Assembly (NCBI GenBank): GCA_964395975.1
Contig: CAYNBZ010000036.1
Coordinates: forward strand, 1-24,224
Direction: 5' to 3'
Source of the DNA: Avimuribaculum sp964395975
Lineage (GTDB): Bacteria > Bacteroidota > Bacteroidia > Bacteroidales > Muribaculaceae
Length of the DNA stretch: 24,224 bases
Shown here: positions 7,975-17,053 of the stretch, piece by piece
How positions within the stretch are numbered: the first letter of the stretch is position 1
Layout of the letters: each line of letters begins with the position of its first letter
Program-made: the position numbers and the translations under genes
The notes under the pieces: model-generated
Database searches by the model: none
What the model was told of the DNA's origin: nothing
Seen by the model: the letters and a program-made list of their open reading frames with translations, nothing else

Positions 7975-9774
7975 TTAATAATTAGGATTCTGCACAAGAC
8001 CGGGGTTTACCGTCAATGCCGATTGTGGCAACGGGAACCACTCATAGCGGCTGTCGCGCTGAGCCGAAAGGTCATAGCCGGTTTCGGTATCGCGACCGAA
8101 GAACCACCATTGTCCTTGGGTGAACTTGTTGAAGCGACGCAAGTCGGTACGGCGGCGGCGACCCTCATTGAGGAATTCAAGCCCCCATTCGCTCAACATC
8201 CAGTCTTCATCAAAGGCAGTGAAGCCGGGACCGGGTTCCTCTATAACACTAGCATCGAGGAAGTAACGGCTACGCACCGAATTCACCAATTCCTTGGCAG
8301 AATTGGCATTACCGGCACGCATTCGGCACTCGGCAAGGGTATAGACACATTCGGCAAGGCGGAATTCAACTTCGGGAATATCGAGGTAGCTAAGACCTGT
8401 GCTTTCGGGCAACATTGGATACTTCATAAGGCGTATGCCCGAGTTGGTTTCGCCCCAACGGGGATTCATCACAGTTGAAAGTGTACGTCCGTTACCAAGG
8501 AAAGTACCCACTTGGTCAACGTACACCAGTGGCTGACCGTCACGGTCGGCATCGGCAACCACAGCCTCGCCGGTAGAGCGGTTGAGCATCGCGCCAATCA
8601 AGAAGATACCGTTGTATTCTCCCGTGGCATCGTCATAATAGAAATTCTGCTTGCGAATGTCGGCATCGTTAAAACGGTCGAGCACGGCACCCAGCTTGTC
8701 GCCATAGTCGAAAAGGAAACTCTGTGGATTATCGGTACCTCCGGTAGTCAGTATATTACCCGAGTTGTCTTTCGACGGAACAAGGCAGAAACAGTTCCAA
8801 CCCGAAGTTGAGAATGTCTGACCCACAATCTCGTCATAGTTGTAAGGCAGGAATGGGGTATTGCGGTTGTTGTTGGTGAGCTGTCCCTCTTCTTGTGCAA
8901 ATGCAAACACCACTTCGGGGCAAGATACGTTACCGTTTGAGAATATGTCGCGATAGTCATCGGCAATTGAGTAAGTGCCATAGTTACCATCTATGATTTC
9001 CTGTGCCAGCGTCGCACATTCGCTGTAATGATCTTCACCTATGAACACCTCGCTATTGAGCAACAGCCGCATCTTCAGCATTCGGTTCATACCCTGATTG
9101 ATGCGCAAACGTGAACTGCCTGAGCCATCCTCCTTCAACAGTGCTGGATAGCTTTCGTCAAGTTCCGTTGCGATGAAATCGTAGATGATTTGGCAACCTT
9201 CGTCAAAGTTGGTCGAAGCCGAACCCGGTATGTCGCCGCCGGTGCTAGTATTGAGCGGGAGTGCACCGCCCCACAATTCGAAGTTATTGTAATAAGCCCA
9301 TGCACGCAATGTGCGTACTTCGGAGATATACATTTCCTTGCTCTCTTCGCTTATGCCTATATCACTTGCATCCAGTGCACTGAGATCCTCGACAAGGGTG
9401 TTGCACAATCCTATTGTTGTCCATGCAGTTTCCCAAGCGCTGCGAATGATTACACTCTCGGTGTTCCACGATTGCGCCGAAAGTACAAACTTTTCGCCTT
9501 CGTCCCAACCCCATGCACCGCCATTCCATGAACGCCAAGCCACTTGGTCGGCACTTAATTCGTTGAGATACCAGAAATATTCGAGAAAACTTGTCGTTGC
9601 CGCAGAATATACAGCGGCAACAGCACCCTTCACGCTGTTTTCGTCTTGATAGTAAATCGAGGCATCAATGCGGTCAAACACCTTCTCATCGAGATCGGTA
9701 CACGACACCATCGTTGTCCCGCCAATGGCAACGGCACATGCAGCGGCCAGCCAATTGTATTTAGTTTTATTCAT
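7975..9774 (-). CDS. susD: SusD-like starch-binding outer-membrane lipoprotein
   Basis: 599 residues. The signal ends in MVSC (Cys25), giving a lipidated N-terminus (CTDLDEKVFDRID, typical of SusD proteins). The N-terminal SusD/RagB domain carries TPR-like helices (for example the SEVRTLRAWAYYNNFELWGG region, about 150-170). The C-terminal half has the classic LAECVYTLAECRMRAGN helix and ends with WFPLPQSALTVNPGLVQNPNY, the usual SusD ending. It forms the lid of the SusC transporter and binds maltooligosaccharides. It lies 39 bp after susC and 29 bp before the CBM26-like lipoprotein gene. Starch as ligand is inferred from the GH13, GH97 and CBM26 neighbours. Confidence 0.95.
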   Translation of the reverse strand: MNKTKYNWLAAACAVAIGGTTMVSCTDLDEKVFDRIDASIYYQDENSVKGAVAAVYSAATTSFLEYFWYLNELSADQVAWRSWNGGAWGWDEGEKFVLSAQSWNTESVIIRSAWETAWTTIGLCNTLVEDLSALDASDIGISEESKEMYISEVRTLRAWAYYNNFELWGGALPLNTSTGGDIPGSASTNFDEGCQIIYDFIATELDESYPALLKEDGSGSSRLRINQGMNRMLKMRLLLNSEVFIGEDHYSECATLAQEIIDGNYGTYSIADDYRDIFSNGNVSCPEVVFAFAQEEGQLTNNNRNTPFLPYNYDEIVGQTFSTSGWNCFCLVPSKDNSGNILTTGGTDNPQSFLFDYGDKLGAVLDRFNDADIRKQNFYYDDATGEYNGIFLIGAMLNRSTGEAVVADADRDGQPLVYVDQVGTFLGNGRTLSTVMNPRWGETNSGIRLMKYPMLPESTGLSYLDIPEVEFRLAECVYTLAECRMRAGNANSAKELVNSVRSRYFLDASVIEEPGPGFTAFDEDWMLSEWGLEFLNEGRRRRTDLRRFNKFTQGQWWFFGRDTETGYDLSAQRDSRYEWFPLPQSALTVNPGLVQNPNY

Positions 9775-9813
9775 AATATTCGTCGTTATATGTCAATGTG
9801 AAATAAGTATAGG

Positions 9814-12774
9814 TTATTTAAATCTGAATGTTACACCAAGTGTGAGCTGCGTAGCTTGCGGATATGCGCTATTCACGTCAACACCCGGAGTAATGCCCGT
9901 AGAGGTGACAATCGACGGGTCGTTGCCCGAGTAACCGGTGAGCGTGAACAGGTTCTTTGCAGCAAGGTACACACGCAGGCTTTCAACAAACTTGTGGCTC
10001 TTGAACGGAACGGTGTAACCGAGTGTAACATTGGCAAGCTTGAAGTAATTTCCATTTTCAAGGAAATAAGACGAGATGATACCGCCTCCGGTTTTAACGT
10101 CACTGTCTTCGAGGTAGGCACTGCGCAGCACGTTGTCGCTGCCGCTTCCCTGCAAGCCCATGCCATATTTGCGCATGTTGAAAATCTGGTGTCCGAATGC
10201 ACCTTGGAACATCAGGCTCAAGTCGAAATCGCGCCAACGCAGGGTGTTGTTCCATGTGAGGAAGTGTTCGGGAGCTCCGTTGCCTATATAGCGTTTGTCT
10301 TCGGCTGTGGCTTGGGCGGTAAGTATCTTTTCGCCATCCTTGTTGTAAACGAGCATGTTGCCATCTTCGTCAACACCGGCATATTCATAGCCGTAGAACT
10401 GACCGATCTTGCCACCTTCCTGCACACGGAAGAAGTATTCGCTTGTTCCCACGCCAGGCTTCAGGTAAAGATCAATGTAAGATGCCTCGTAGATGTCATT
10501 TGAAAGCTTGGTGAGCCTTGTTGTGCCATAAGAATAATTTATGCCGGTTGTCCATTTGACAGGAGTATCAACAAACACATCGCCTGTGAGCGAGAGTTCG
10601 ATACCGGTGTTCTTGGTCGTACCCACATTCACCATGATGTCGGAATATACATACGGCGGCTGCGGAGCGGTGTAGGTATAGAGCAAGTCGCTGCTGCGAC
10701 GGTCGAAGTATTCAACCGAACCATACAGGCGATTCCACAACATGAAGTCAATACCATAGTTGGCACTTGACGACTTCTCCCATTTAAGTTCAGGATTTGC
10801 GTTGTTAGATGGGGCATAGCCGGTGACCCATTGACCATCGATGTAATATTTGCCGTAGGTCGAATATGTGGCAATCGAGAGATATTCATCAAAGTCGCTG
10901 CGGCCGGTCACGCCATAAGAAAACCGTGGCTTTAGGCTTTGCACGATGTCGTTGTGGTCTTCCAAGAACGGCGTTTTTGCAATTTCCCAAGCCAACGATA
11001 CCGACGGAAATGCACCCCAATTGTTACCGGAGCCAAACTTGGTAGAACCTTCGTAACGTATCGATGCTGATGCAATAATCATGCTGCGCCAGTTATAGTT
11101 GACACGACCGAAGAAGCCTATCAGTGTAGATTCCGACTTACCGGAATACATTGAAGCCATGCCTTCTTGCAAGTAAGACCCCGAACCGATGCCATACCAC
11201 AGGGCATTGTCAAATGTAAAGTCATTGTTCTGCATGAACATCTGTTCATAGTCGTCACGTTCATAGGTATAGCCCACCATTAATTTCACGTCGTGATCAT
11301 AGGTGGTGAAGAAATAGTTACCCAGCCATTCCACACGGTTGGTCCACCACTTTTGGTAAGTTATAGAGGCACGGCCCGCATAACCGTTCCAATACGACTC
11401 GCTCGAAGTAGATGGCGTATAGTAGTCGCTTTTGAGGTCGTTGTAGTCATAAGAGTAGGATACCTGTGTGTTGATCGAGTGCTTGCCACTGCTCCAAATA
11501 TTCCACTTTGCATCGACCGACCCAAGGATATAAGTGCGGTTGCCTTGACTCGTTTCGAGTGTGAGCTTTCCCACCGGATTTGCCACGCCTGTTGACGTTG
11601 TGGGCTGATAAAACGAGCCGTCATCGTTATACACCGGCATTGTGGGGTTCAATGTCATAGCGGTGTCAAACATGTCGCTGTCGCCCCAGTCCTCTTTGAC
11701 ATGACGGGCATTCAATGTGAACGTTAGTTGCAAACGCTTGTCGAGGAACATCTGTTGTATCGACGCACGTGCGCCATATTCCTCACGTGCACTCACAATG
11801 TCAAGACCTGTGGCACGCTTGTAGTTGACCGATGCATTGTAATAGCCGTTTTGCGTGCTGCCGTCAATCGACACATATTGGTTGGTATCATAAGAGAAAT
11901 CACGCATCAACTCGTCATACCAGTCGGTGCTTGCACCATAGTCGTTACCACGACGTGAGCGACGAAATTCATCGGCCGAGAGTATGTCGGGCTTGCCTTT
12001 GGCAAAGTTAACGGCAAAATAGCTGTCATAGGTGATGACAGGTTTACCCGGTGATCCCGACCCTTTTTTTGTGGTGATAAGAATAACACCGTTGGCACCG
12101 CGCGTACCGTAGATTGCTGCCGATGCGGCATCTTTCAACACGGTCATCGATTCGATGTCTTGAGGAGCAAGAGTGCGAATGTCACCACCCGCGATACCGT
12201 CGATTACGATAAGTGGCTCGTTACCTGCCGAGATTGACGTAGCACCGCGCACCTGCAACGATGACGTGCTATTGGGGTCGGCGGGAGAAGTGGTTGACAC
12301 GTTAAGACCTGCGACCTTTCCCGAGAGCATTTCCATAACATTGTTCATACCGCCTTGCTGGAACTGGGCCTTGTCGATTTGCACAATCGAACTGGAGAGT
12401 TCCTTGCGGCTCAATGAACCGTAGCCCACCACCACCACTTCGTCGAGAAGCTGGCGATCCTCGCTCATCACAACATCGATTACCGAACGTCCACCGACTC
12501 TTTCTTCGATGGTCTTGTAACCAATCGACTCAAATACGATAATTGCATCGGATGGTACATTTCCTAAGGCATATTTTCCATCAATATCGGTTGCCACTCC
12601 GTTACCGGTTCCCTTTACCATGACGGTAGCACCAATAACGGTCTCGCCGGATTGACTAATGACAGTACCCGACACCGTTTGCTGGGCAAACGCCGACACT
12701 GAAGCAACCATCACGCCCGACAGAATTAACACCTGCCTCAAAAGGCACTGCTTGGCTTGATTAAATTTTTTCAT
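9814..12774 (-). CDS. susC: SusC-like TonB-dependent starch oligosaccharide importer
   Basis: 986 residues. A signal peptide (about 1-30, ending AFA) is followed by a carboxypeptidase-regulatory-like domain (about 32-104, VSGTVISQSGETVIGATVMVKGT). Next come the DEVVVVGYGSLSRKE segment (111-125), a plug domain (about 125-240, with LIVIDGIAGGDIRTLAPQDI and YGTRGANGVILITTKKG), and a long beta barrel ending in an aromatic residue (TLGVTFRFK). This is the outer-membrane pore that imports maltooligosaccharides with TonB energy, capped by SusD. It is the first gene of the operon. A TAGATTTG -7 element lies 118 bp upstream without an evident -33 box, which fits activator-dependent transcription. The regulator gene lies upstream on the same strand. 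Confidence 0.96.
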   Translation of the reverse strand: MKKFNQAKQCLLRQVLILSGVMVASVSAFAQQTVSGTVISQSGETVIGATVMVKGTGNGVATDIDGKYALGNVPSDAIIVFESIGYKTIEERVGGRSVIDVVMSEDRQLLDEVVVVGYGSLSRKELSSSIVQIDKAQFQQGGMNNVMEMLSGKVAGLNVSTTSPADPNSTSSLQVRGATSISAGNEPLIVIDGIAGGDIRTLAPQDIESMTVLKDAASAAIYGTRGANGVILITTKKGSGSPGKPVITYDSYFAVNFAKGKPDILSADEFRRSRRGNDYGASTDWYDELMRDFSYDTNQYVSIDGSTQNGYYNASVNYKRATGLDIVSAREEYGARASIQQMFLDKRLQLTFTLNARHVKEDWGDSDMFDTAMTLNPTMPVYNDDGSFYQPTTSTGVANPVGKLTLETSQGNRTYILGSVDAKWNIWSSGKHSINTQVSYSYDYNDLKSDYYTPSTSSESYWNGYAGRASITYQKWWTNRVEWLGNYFFTTYDHDVKLMVGYTYERDDYEQMFMQNNDFTFDNALWYGIGSGSYLQEGMASMYSGKSESTLIGFFGRVNYNWRSMIIASASIRYEGSTKFGSGNNWGAFPSVSLAWEIAKTPFLEDHNDIVQSLKPRFSYGVTGRSDFDEYLSIATYSTYGKYYIDGQWVTGYAPSNNANPELKWEKSSSANYGIDFMLWNRLYGSVEYFDRRSSDLLYTYTAPQPPYVYSDIMVNVGTTKNTGIELSLTGDVFVDTPVKWTTGINYSYGTTRLTKLSNDIYEASYIDLYLKPGVGTSEYFFRVQEGGKIGQFYGYEYAGVDEDGNMLVYNKDGEKILTAQATAEDKRYIGNGAPEHFLTWNNTLRWRDFDLSLMFQGAFGHQIFNMRKYGMGLQGSGSDNVLRSAYLEDSDVKTGGGIISSYFLENGNYFKLANVTLGYTVPFKSHKFVESLRVYLAAKNLFTLTGYSGNDPSIVTSTGITPGVDVNSAYPQATQLTLGVTFRFK

Positions 12775-12846
12775 CTGTTAACTTTTAGATTTTAATGATA
12801 AGTTTAGTTAGGTAATTAGTAGCGAAACACTATTTCAATCGTATAT

Positions 12847-12869
12847 CACAAAATTGTTAAAACAATGTG
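12847..12869 (-). promoter_or_regulatory. Inverted repeat in the susC leader
   Basis: ATTGTT-AA-AACAAT (12853-12866), extended by CAC/GTG with a 3-nt bulge. It lies between the candidate -7 element and the susC start, so it would be part of the mRNA leader or an operator. There is no T-run after it on the minus strand, so it is not a normal terminator. AT-rich DNA makes chance repeats likely. Confidence 0.25.
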
Positions 12870-12891
12870 AGATTGTATAGCCCACCAAAAC

Positions 12892-12899
12892 CAAATCTA
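12892..12899 (-). promoter_or_regulatory. Candidate -7 element of the susC operon
   Basis: On the minus strand this reads TAGATTTG, an exact match to TAnnTTTG. No TTTG is present at the usual 19-21 nt spacing upstream (12918-12924 reads CAGGTTG on the plus strand). The start point would lie near 12885, giving a leader of about 110 nt. Lack of a -33 box would suit dependence on the SusR-like activator encoded upstream. Confidence 0.45.
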
Positions 12900-12984
12900 A
12901 CTATATCAAAAAGCTAACAGGTTGTTTTGTAAATATTTAATCTTCTTTTAACACATTAAAAACCAAAACTGTTTCTTATTTAAA

Positions 12985-14634
12985 TTATGGCTGAAATACG
13001 GCAATTTTCATTATTTGGTTGTTAAAATCGGCAGGATTAAGCGAACGCTTCTTGCGTTTCGAACGATAGGTGTGAATGGTGGCTATGGAGCAGCGCAAAA
13101 ACTTCGCAATTTTGGCACTGTCGTTTATTCCAAGCCTGATAAGAGCAAACACGCGCAACTCGGTGTTGAGCTTTTCATCCTCTTTAAGGATTATGCGTTC
13201 CTCTTCCGGCAACAAGGCGTTGAACTGTTCGACAAAGTTCGGAAAGATGTTAAGAAATGCCGAATCAAACGACGTATAAAAATCTTTGAGCGTGTCGTTA
13301 ATGAGGATTGTAGAGCGTAGCGACTTGTATAAGTCTTCAATCCGGCTTGATGCGGCCTGCTGATACAGCTTCTTACGATATTGTTCAAGTGTGGATATAT
13401 AATTGGAACACAATTCCATGAACTTACCTATATATGCCTCCTTTATGCGACTCGACTCGTTGAGTGCTGTATTGGTACTGTTGAGTGCGGCATTTGCCGA
13501 CTGCAATTCCTCGTTGAGCCTAAACAGCTTGTCCTTGGTTGCCGCTACGAGACGCAAACTGCGTGATACTGTGCGCAACTGCTTGATGATGAAAAACACC
13601 GACACTATAAGTCCCACGACCAATGCACTGATTGCTATAATATATGTCTTAAGTTGCAATTGCATTTGTTGCTGTATGGCTTCGTATGCATCTATGGCAA
13701 GAGGCAAGACATTGGCTACCTGATTCTTTCGCATACGAGCCGAAAAGAAGTTGGCATCTTCAAGGCTCTTTTTCAGATAATTGTAGGCATGGTGTACATC
13801 TCCTTTCCCGAAACGAAATTCGGCAAGCGAACGCAATGCCAGATTTTCTTTCACCGACCCCTCGATGTCGGACAGGGCACTGAGTGCAAGATAATGCTCA
13901 TATTGCTTGTCATCTTCACTCATATAGGTATGTGCCAGCAACGATGCTATGACAGAATATTCACGTGTGGCAAATTCATAATTTTCAAGCTTCTGTCTGA
14001 AAAATTCAATGGCTTCTTGCCGCCTGCCATCTTCAATAAGCCGTGTACCATATTCTGTGTCATATACAAACGGGTCGGCATTGGGCATTTCCAATATCGA
14101 GTCGCGATAAGCCCTTATCTTGACATTATAAGCTGTGACATACTCACTGTTATCGGCATACTCCGTCATATACTGGTAAGTGGTCACATACGTCTGGTAA
14201 TAATTGTCTTTCAGCCTGTCGGACAATTGCTGAGAATTTATTTGCGACAATATTTCCAAAGCCTCGGTAAAAAGACCTGCTTTTGCTACAAGATCGGCTT
14301 TCTTGATGAGTAAACAACATATCCAATCCTTTTCATCAGTCTTGCAGGCTAATTCAATGTTGACATTGATATAATACAACGCCGAGTCGCATACAAACGA
14401 TTCATATTCGTTGAAAATGCGATTGTAAAGCTCTAACTTTCTTGCATTACCGTCGGCAACAGCAAGCAGTTGGCGCAAGCTGTCTATTCGCTCAGTTTTT
14501 TTATTGTCGTAAATATTGCAGTTCCCGATAACATTGTCGAGATGCTCGATTAATATATCGTTGGTATCTTCATGACTGTTACAACTGTGCATAACAAATA
14601 TTATGACAGTTAAAATCAGGCAACGTTTAAACAT
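12985..14634 (-). CDS. susR: SusR-like membrane-spanning transcriptional regulator (DUF6377-type)
   Basis: 549 residues. The N-terminus is an export signal with a lipobox-like MHSC (Cys18). Residues about 45-320 are alpha-helical and TPR-like. One strong transmembrane helix spans about 330-352 (YIIAISALVVGLIVSVFFII), followed by basic residues and a coiled coil (about 360-400, NEELQSANAALNSTNTALNE). The C-terminus has a helix-turn-helix of LuxR-like style (about 490-530: LRVFALIRLGINDSAKIAKF, then RCSIATIHTYRSKRKKR). This is the layout of the B. thetaiotaomicron maltose-responsive regulator SusR: periplasmic sensor, single membrane pass, cytoplasmic DNA-binding domain. It likely senses oligosaccharide in the periplasm and activates susC, 210 bp downstream on the same strand. 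No terminator is evident between them. It is divergent from ligA. Ligand and target are inferred from context. Confidence 0.85.
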   Translation of the reverse strand: MFKRCLILTVIIFVMHSCNSHEDTNDILIEHLDNVIGNCNIYDNKKTERIDSLRQLLAVADGNARKLELYNRIFNEYESFVCDSALYYINVNIELACKTDEKDWICCLLIKKADLVAKAGLFTEALEILSQINSQQLSDRLKDNYYQTYVTTYQYMTEYADNSEYVTAYNVKIRAYRDSILEMPNADPFVYDTEYGTRLIEDGRRQEAIEFFRQKLENYEFATREYSVIASLLAHTYMSEDDKQYEHYLALSALSDIEGSVKENLALRSLAEFRFGKGDVHHAYNYLKKSLEDANFFSARMRKNQVANVLPLAIDAYEAIQQQMQLQLKTYIIAISALVVGLIVSVFFIIKQLRTVSRSLRLVAATKDKLFRLNEELQSANAALNSTNTALNESSRIKEAYIGKFMELCSNYISTLEQYRKKLYQQAASSRIEDLYKSLRSTILINDTLKDFYTSFDSAFLNIFPNFVEQFNALLPEEERIILKEDEKLNTELRVFALIRLGINDSAKIAKFLRCSIATIHTYRSKRKKRSLNPADFNNQIMKIAVFQP

Positions 14635-14798
14635 ATTATTCCCTCTCTTAGTAAAATGGTCTGTTAATATGCAATATTCGTAAAATTTATTGACATACGC
14701 AAATACATTTTGGTCAATGAATCAGGAGATTTGTTTCTAACGCAAATAAATTATTCTCAGTAAGTACTTTAGTTACAACGCATTATATTTAATGTTTG

Positions 14799-14806
14799 TA
14801 AATTTG
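14799..14806 (+). promoter_or_regulatory. Candidate -7 element of ligA
   Basis: TAAATTTG matches TAnnTTTG, about 50 bp before the ligA ATG, giving a leader of about 44 nt. No TTTG at 19-21 nt upstream was found. The surrounding DNA is AT-rich. Confidence 0.4.
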
Positions 14807-14856
14807 TCAGGTTTGGCGGAAAATGTTAATTTAGCAATGTAAAATGCAAGTGTGAT

Positions 14857-16872
14857 ATGGATAATGTTAAAGAACAAATAGAACAGTTACGCAACGAGCT
14901 TAATGAAAACAATTATAAATATTATGTCTTGAATTCGCCTGTCATTTCAGACAAGGAATTTGATGACAAAATGGCTCTGCTGGAGCGTCTTGAAAAAGAA
15001 AATCCGCAATATTTCGACCCATGTTCTCCGACACAACGGGTGGGTAGCGATATTACCAAGTCTTTTGCCCAAGTCGAACATGAACGCCCAATGTTGTCCC
15101 TTGCCAATACATATTCGGTGGCAGAGGTAAAAGACTTCTTTGAACGTGTAAAAAACATCATTGGCAGTGAGGAATTTCAGATTGTCGGAGAAATGAAATT
15201 TGACGGGACTTCAATATCCATATTATATGAAAATGGTCGCATGGTGCGTGCCGTTACCCGTGGTGACGGGGTCCGTGGCGATGATGTCACCGACAATATA
15301 AAAACCATCCGCAGCATACCTCTCCGGTTGCGGACAGATGGCGATTATCCATCACGATTTGAAGTACGGGGAGAAGTATTGATGCCTTGGAAAGTATTTG
15401 AGGCACTGAACAAGGAACGTGAATATAACGAAGAGCCGTTATTTGCAAATCCTCGTAATGCGGCTGCCGGCACACTGAAATTGCAGAATTCTGCCGAGGT
15501 TGCAAAGCGGAAACTTGATTCCTACTTGTATTATTTGCTCGGCAACGATTTGCCACATGACAACCACTACGACAATCTCATGGCAATGAAACGTTGGGGA
15601 TTTAAGGTTTCCGATGCGGTAAAATTACTGAACAATATTGAAGAGGTAGAGCAATTTATCGAATATTGGGATACCGAACGTAAACGTTTGCCTGTTGCCA
15701 CCGACGGGCTCGTGTTTAAAGTGAATTCGTTGCGTCAGCAACTCAATTTAGGTTATACGGCAAAAAATCCACGGTGGGCCATTGCATATAAGTTTCAAGC
15801 CGAACGTGAATGCACCAAATTAAAGTCGGTGTCATTCGAAGTAGGACGGACGGGAGTGATAACGCCTGTCGCCAATCTGGAACCTGTATTGTTGTCGGGA
15901 ACAATTGTTAAACGGGCTTCGTTGCATAACGAGGATATTATCCGCAATCTCGACATTCATGAAGGTGACATGCTGTATGTGGAGAAGGGTGGGGAGATTA
16001 TCCCTAAGATTGTCGGTGTTAACATAGACAAGCGAGAAGAGGGCAGTCGCCCGGTAAAATTTGCGACACATTGTCCTGCCTGTGGCTCGTTGTTGCAGCG
16101 TGTGGACGGTGAAGTGGCATGGGTGTGTCAGAATAAATATAATTGCCCGCCACAAATTACCGGCAAGATAGAACATTTTGTAGGTCGTCATGCAATGAAT
16201 ATCGATGGTATTGGTGAAGAGGTTGCCGAGCAACTTTATAAGTCGGGACTTGTAAACAATATTGCCGATATATATGATCTTAACGTGGAAAAACTTGCGG
16301 CTCTTGACCGCTTTGGCTTGAAGTCGGCGCAGCGTGTAATGAAAGGTATCGATGACAGCCGGAATGTACCATTCGAACGTGTCATTTTTGCACTGTCCAT
16401 TCCGTTTGTCGGTGAGACAGTTGCAAAGAAGATAGCTTATGCAACAGAAGATATCGACAACTTGATGAGCATGAGTGTAGATCAATTGTCGGCAATTGAC
16501 GAGGTGGGTGGCAAAATTGCACAAAGCATAGTGGATTATTTTGCCGTACCGCATAACCGTGAAATAGTCGGGCGATTGCGGTCGGCGGGTTTACAAATGA
16601 AAGTGAATGCTGATTCTGTCAAGGTTTCCGACAAACTTTCCGGCAAAACTATAGTTATAAGCGGTGTATTCAATCATTACTCACGTGATGAATATAAAAA
16701 GATGATAGAAGCAAACGGCGGAAAAAATTCCGGTTCTATATCATCAAAGACATCTTACATTCTTGCCGGTGAAAACATGGGACCTTCTAAACTTGAAAAA
16801 GCTCGAAAGTTGGGAATAAGTATTATCAATGAAGAACAGTTTCTCGAATTGATTAACCACAAGATATCTTAA
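14857..16872 (+). CDS. ligA: NAD+-dependent DNA ligase LigA
   Basis: 671 residues, normal family length. It seals nicks in duplex DNA during replication and repair, using NAD+. Domain order: Ia NAD-binding helices (about 1-70, with the conserved YYVLNSPVISDKEFD), nucleotidyltransferase (about 70-315) with the AMP-accepting lysine K114 in EMKFDG, OB fold (about 318-400), four-cysteine zinc finger (C406, C409, C424, C430), helix-hairpin-helix repeats (about 435-580) and a C-terminal BRCT domain (about 592-671). The start ATG at 14857 gives MDNVKEQIEQLRNELNENNY, the expected beginning; no clear ribosome binding site is present, as is usual in this phylum. It is the only plus-strand protein gene in the window and ends at a strong hairpin shared with the convergent tRNA gene. 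Confidence 0.97.
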   Translation: MDNVKEQIEQLRNELNENNYKYYVLNSPVISDKEFDDKMALLERLEKENPQYFDPCSPTQRVGSDITKSFAQVEHERPMLSLANTYSVAEVKDFFERVKNIIGSEEFQIVGEMKFDGTSISILYENGRMVRAVTRGDGVRGDDVTDNIKTIRSIPLRLRTDGDYPSRFEVRGEVLMPWKVFEALNKEREYNEEPLFANPRNAAAGTLKLQNSAEVAKRKLDSYLYYLLGNDLPHDNHYDNLMAMKRWGFKVSDAVKLLNNIEEVEQFIEYWDTERKRLPVATDGLVFKVNSLRQQLNLGYTAKNPRWAIAYKFQAERECTKLKSVSFEVGRTGVITPVANLEPVLLSGTIVKRASLHNEDIIRNLDIHEGDMLYVEKGGEIIPKIVGVNIDKREEGSRPVKFATHCPACGSLLQRVDGEVAWVCQNKYNCPPQITGKIEHFVGRHAMNIDGIGEEVAEQLYKSGLVNNIADIYDLNVEKLAALDRFGLKSAQRVMKGIDDSRNVPFERVIFALSIPFVGETVAKKIAYATEDIDNLMSMSVDQLSAIDEVGGKIAQSIVDYFAVPHNREIVGRLRSAGLQMKVNADSVKVSDKLSGKTIVISGVFNHYSRDEYKKMIEANGGKNSGSISSKTSYILAGENMGPSKLEKARKLGISIINEEQFLELINHKIS

Positions 16873-16890
16873 GCTCATATATGTAAAAGA

Positions 16891-16926
16891 AAAAGGAGAA
16901 CAGTGTGGCACACTGTTCTCTTTTTT
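16891..16926. terminator. Bidirectional terminator between ligA and tRNA-Glu
   Basis: An 11-bp perfect stem GAGAACAGTGT/ACACTGTTCTC (16896-16906 and 16910-16920) with a GGC loop. The plus strand continues with TTTTTT; the minus strand continues with CCTTTTTCTTTT. It can stop ligA transcripts and those of the convergent tRNA gene. Confidence 0.9.
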
Positions 16927-16931
16927 ATGTG

Positions 16932-17004
16932 TAGTGAATCCGGGAATCGAACCCGGGTTTCCACCGTGAGAGGGTGGCGTGCTAGGCCACTACACTAAAT
17001 CACC
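16932..17004 (-). tRNA. tRNA-Glu (anticodon CTC)
   Basis: 73 nt on the minus strand, beginning GGTGATTTAGTG. The anticodon stem CCACC/GGTGG encloses CTCTCAC, so the anticodon is CTC (reads GAG). The D stem GTG/CAC and the T stem CCGGG/CCCGG with loop TTCGATT are intact, and the D-loop resembles that of E. coli tRNA-Glu. The acceptor stem pairs GGTGATT with ATTCACT: the first pair is G-U and the sixth is a T-T mismatch. CCA is not encoded. A canonical promoter lies directly upstream. Confidence 0.93.
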
Positions 17005-17022
17005 GTTTGCTTAATTGCACTG

Positions 17023-17053
17023 CAAAATTAATTGTTTTTTTATATTGTGCAAA
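17023..17053 (-). promoter_or_regulatory. Promoter of the tRNA-Glu gene
   Basis: On the minus strand: TTTG (17050-17053), 19 nt spacer, TAATTTTG (17023-17030). Both boxes and the spacing match the Bacteroidetes vegetative promoter (TTTG, N19-21, TAnnTTTG). Transcription would start near 17016, leaving a leader of about a dozen nt before the mature tRNA 5' end at 17004. Confidence 0.75.

Noticed and set aside
13654..14313. 219-codon open frame on the plus strand
   Set aside because: Antisense to the SusR-like regulator; no start context or domain.
15832..16554. 240-codon open frame on the minus strand
   Set aside because: Antisense to ligA across its OB, zinc finger and HhH regions; the His/Cys-rich translation is an artefact.
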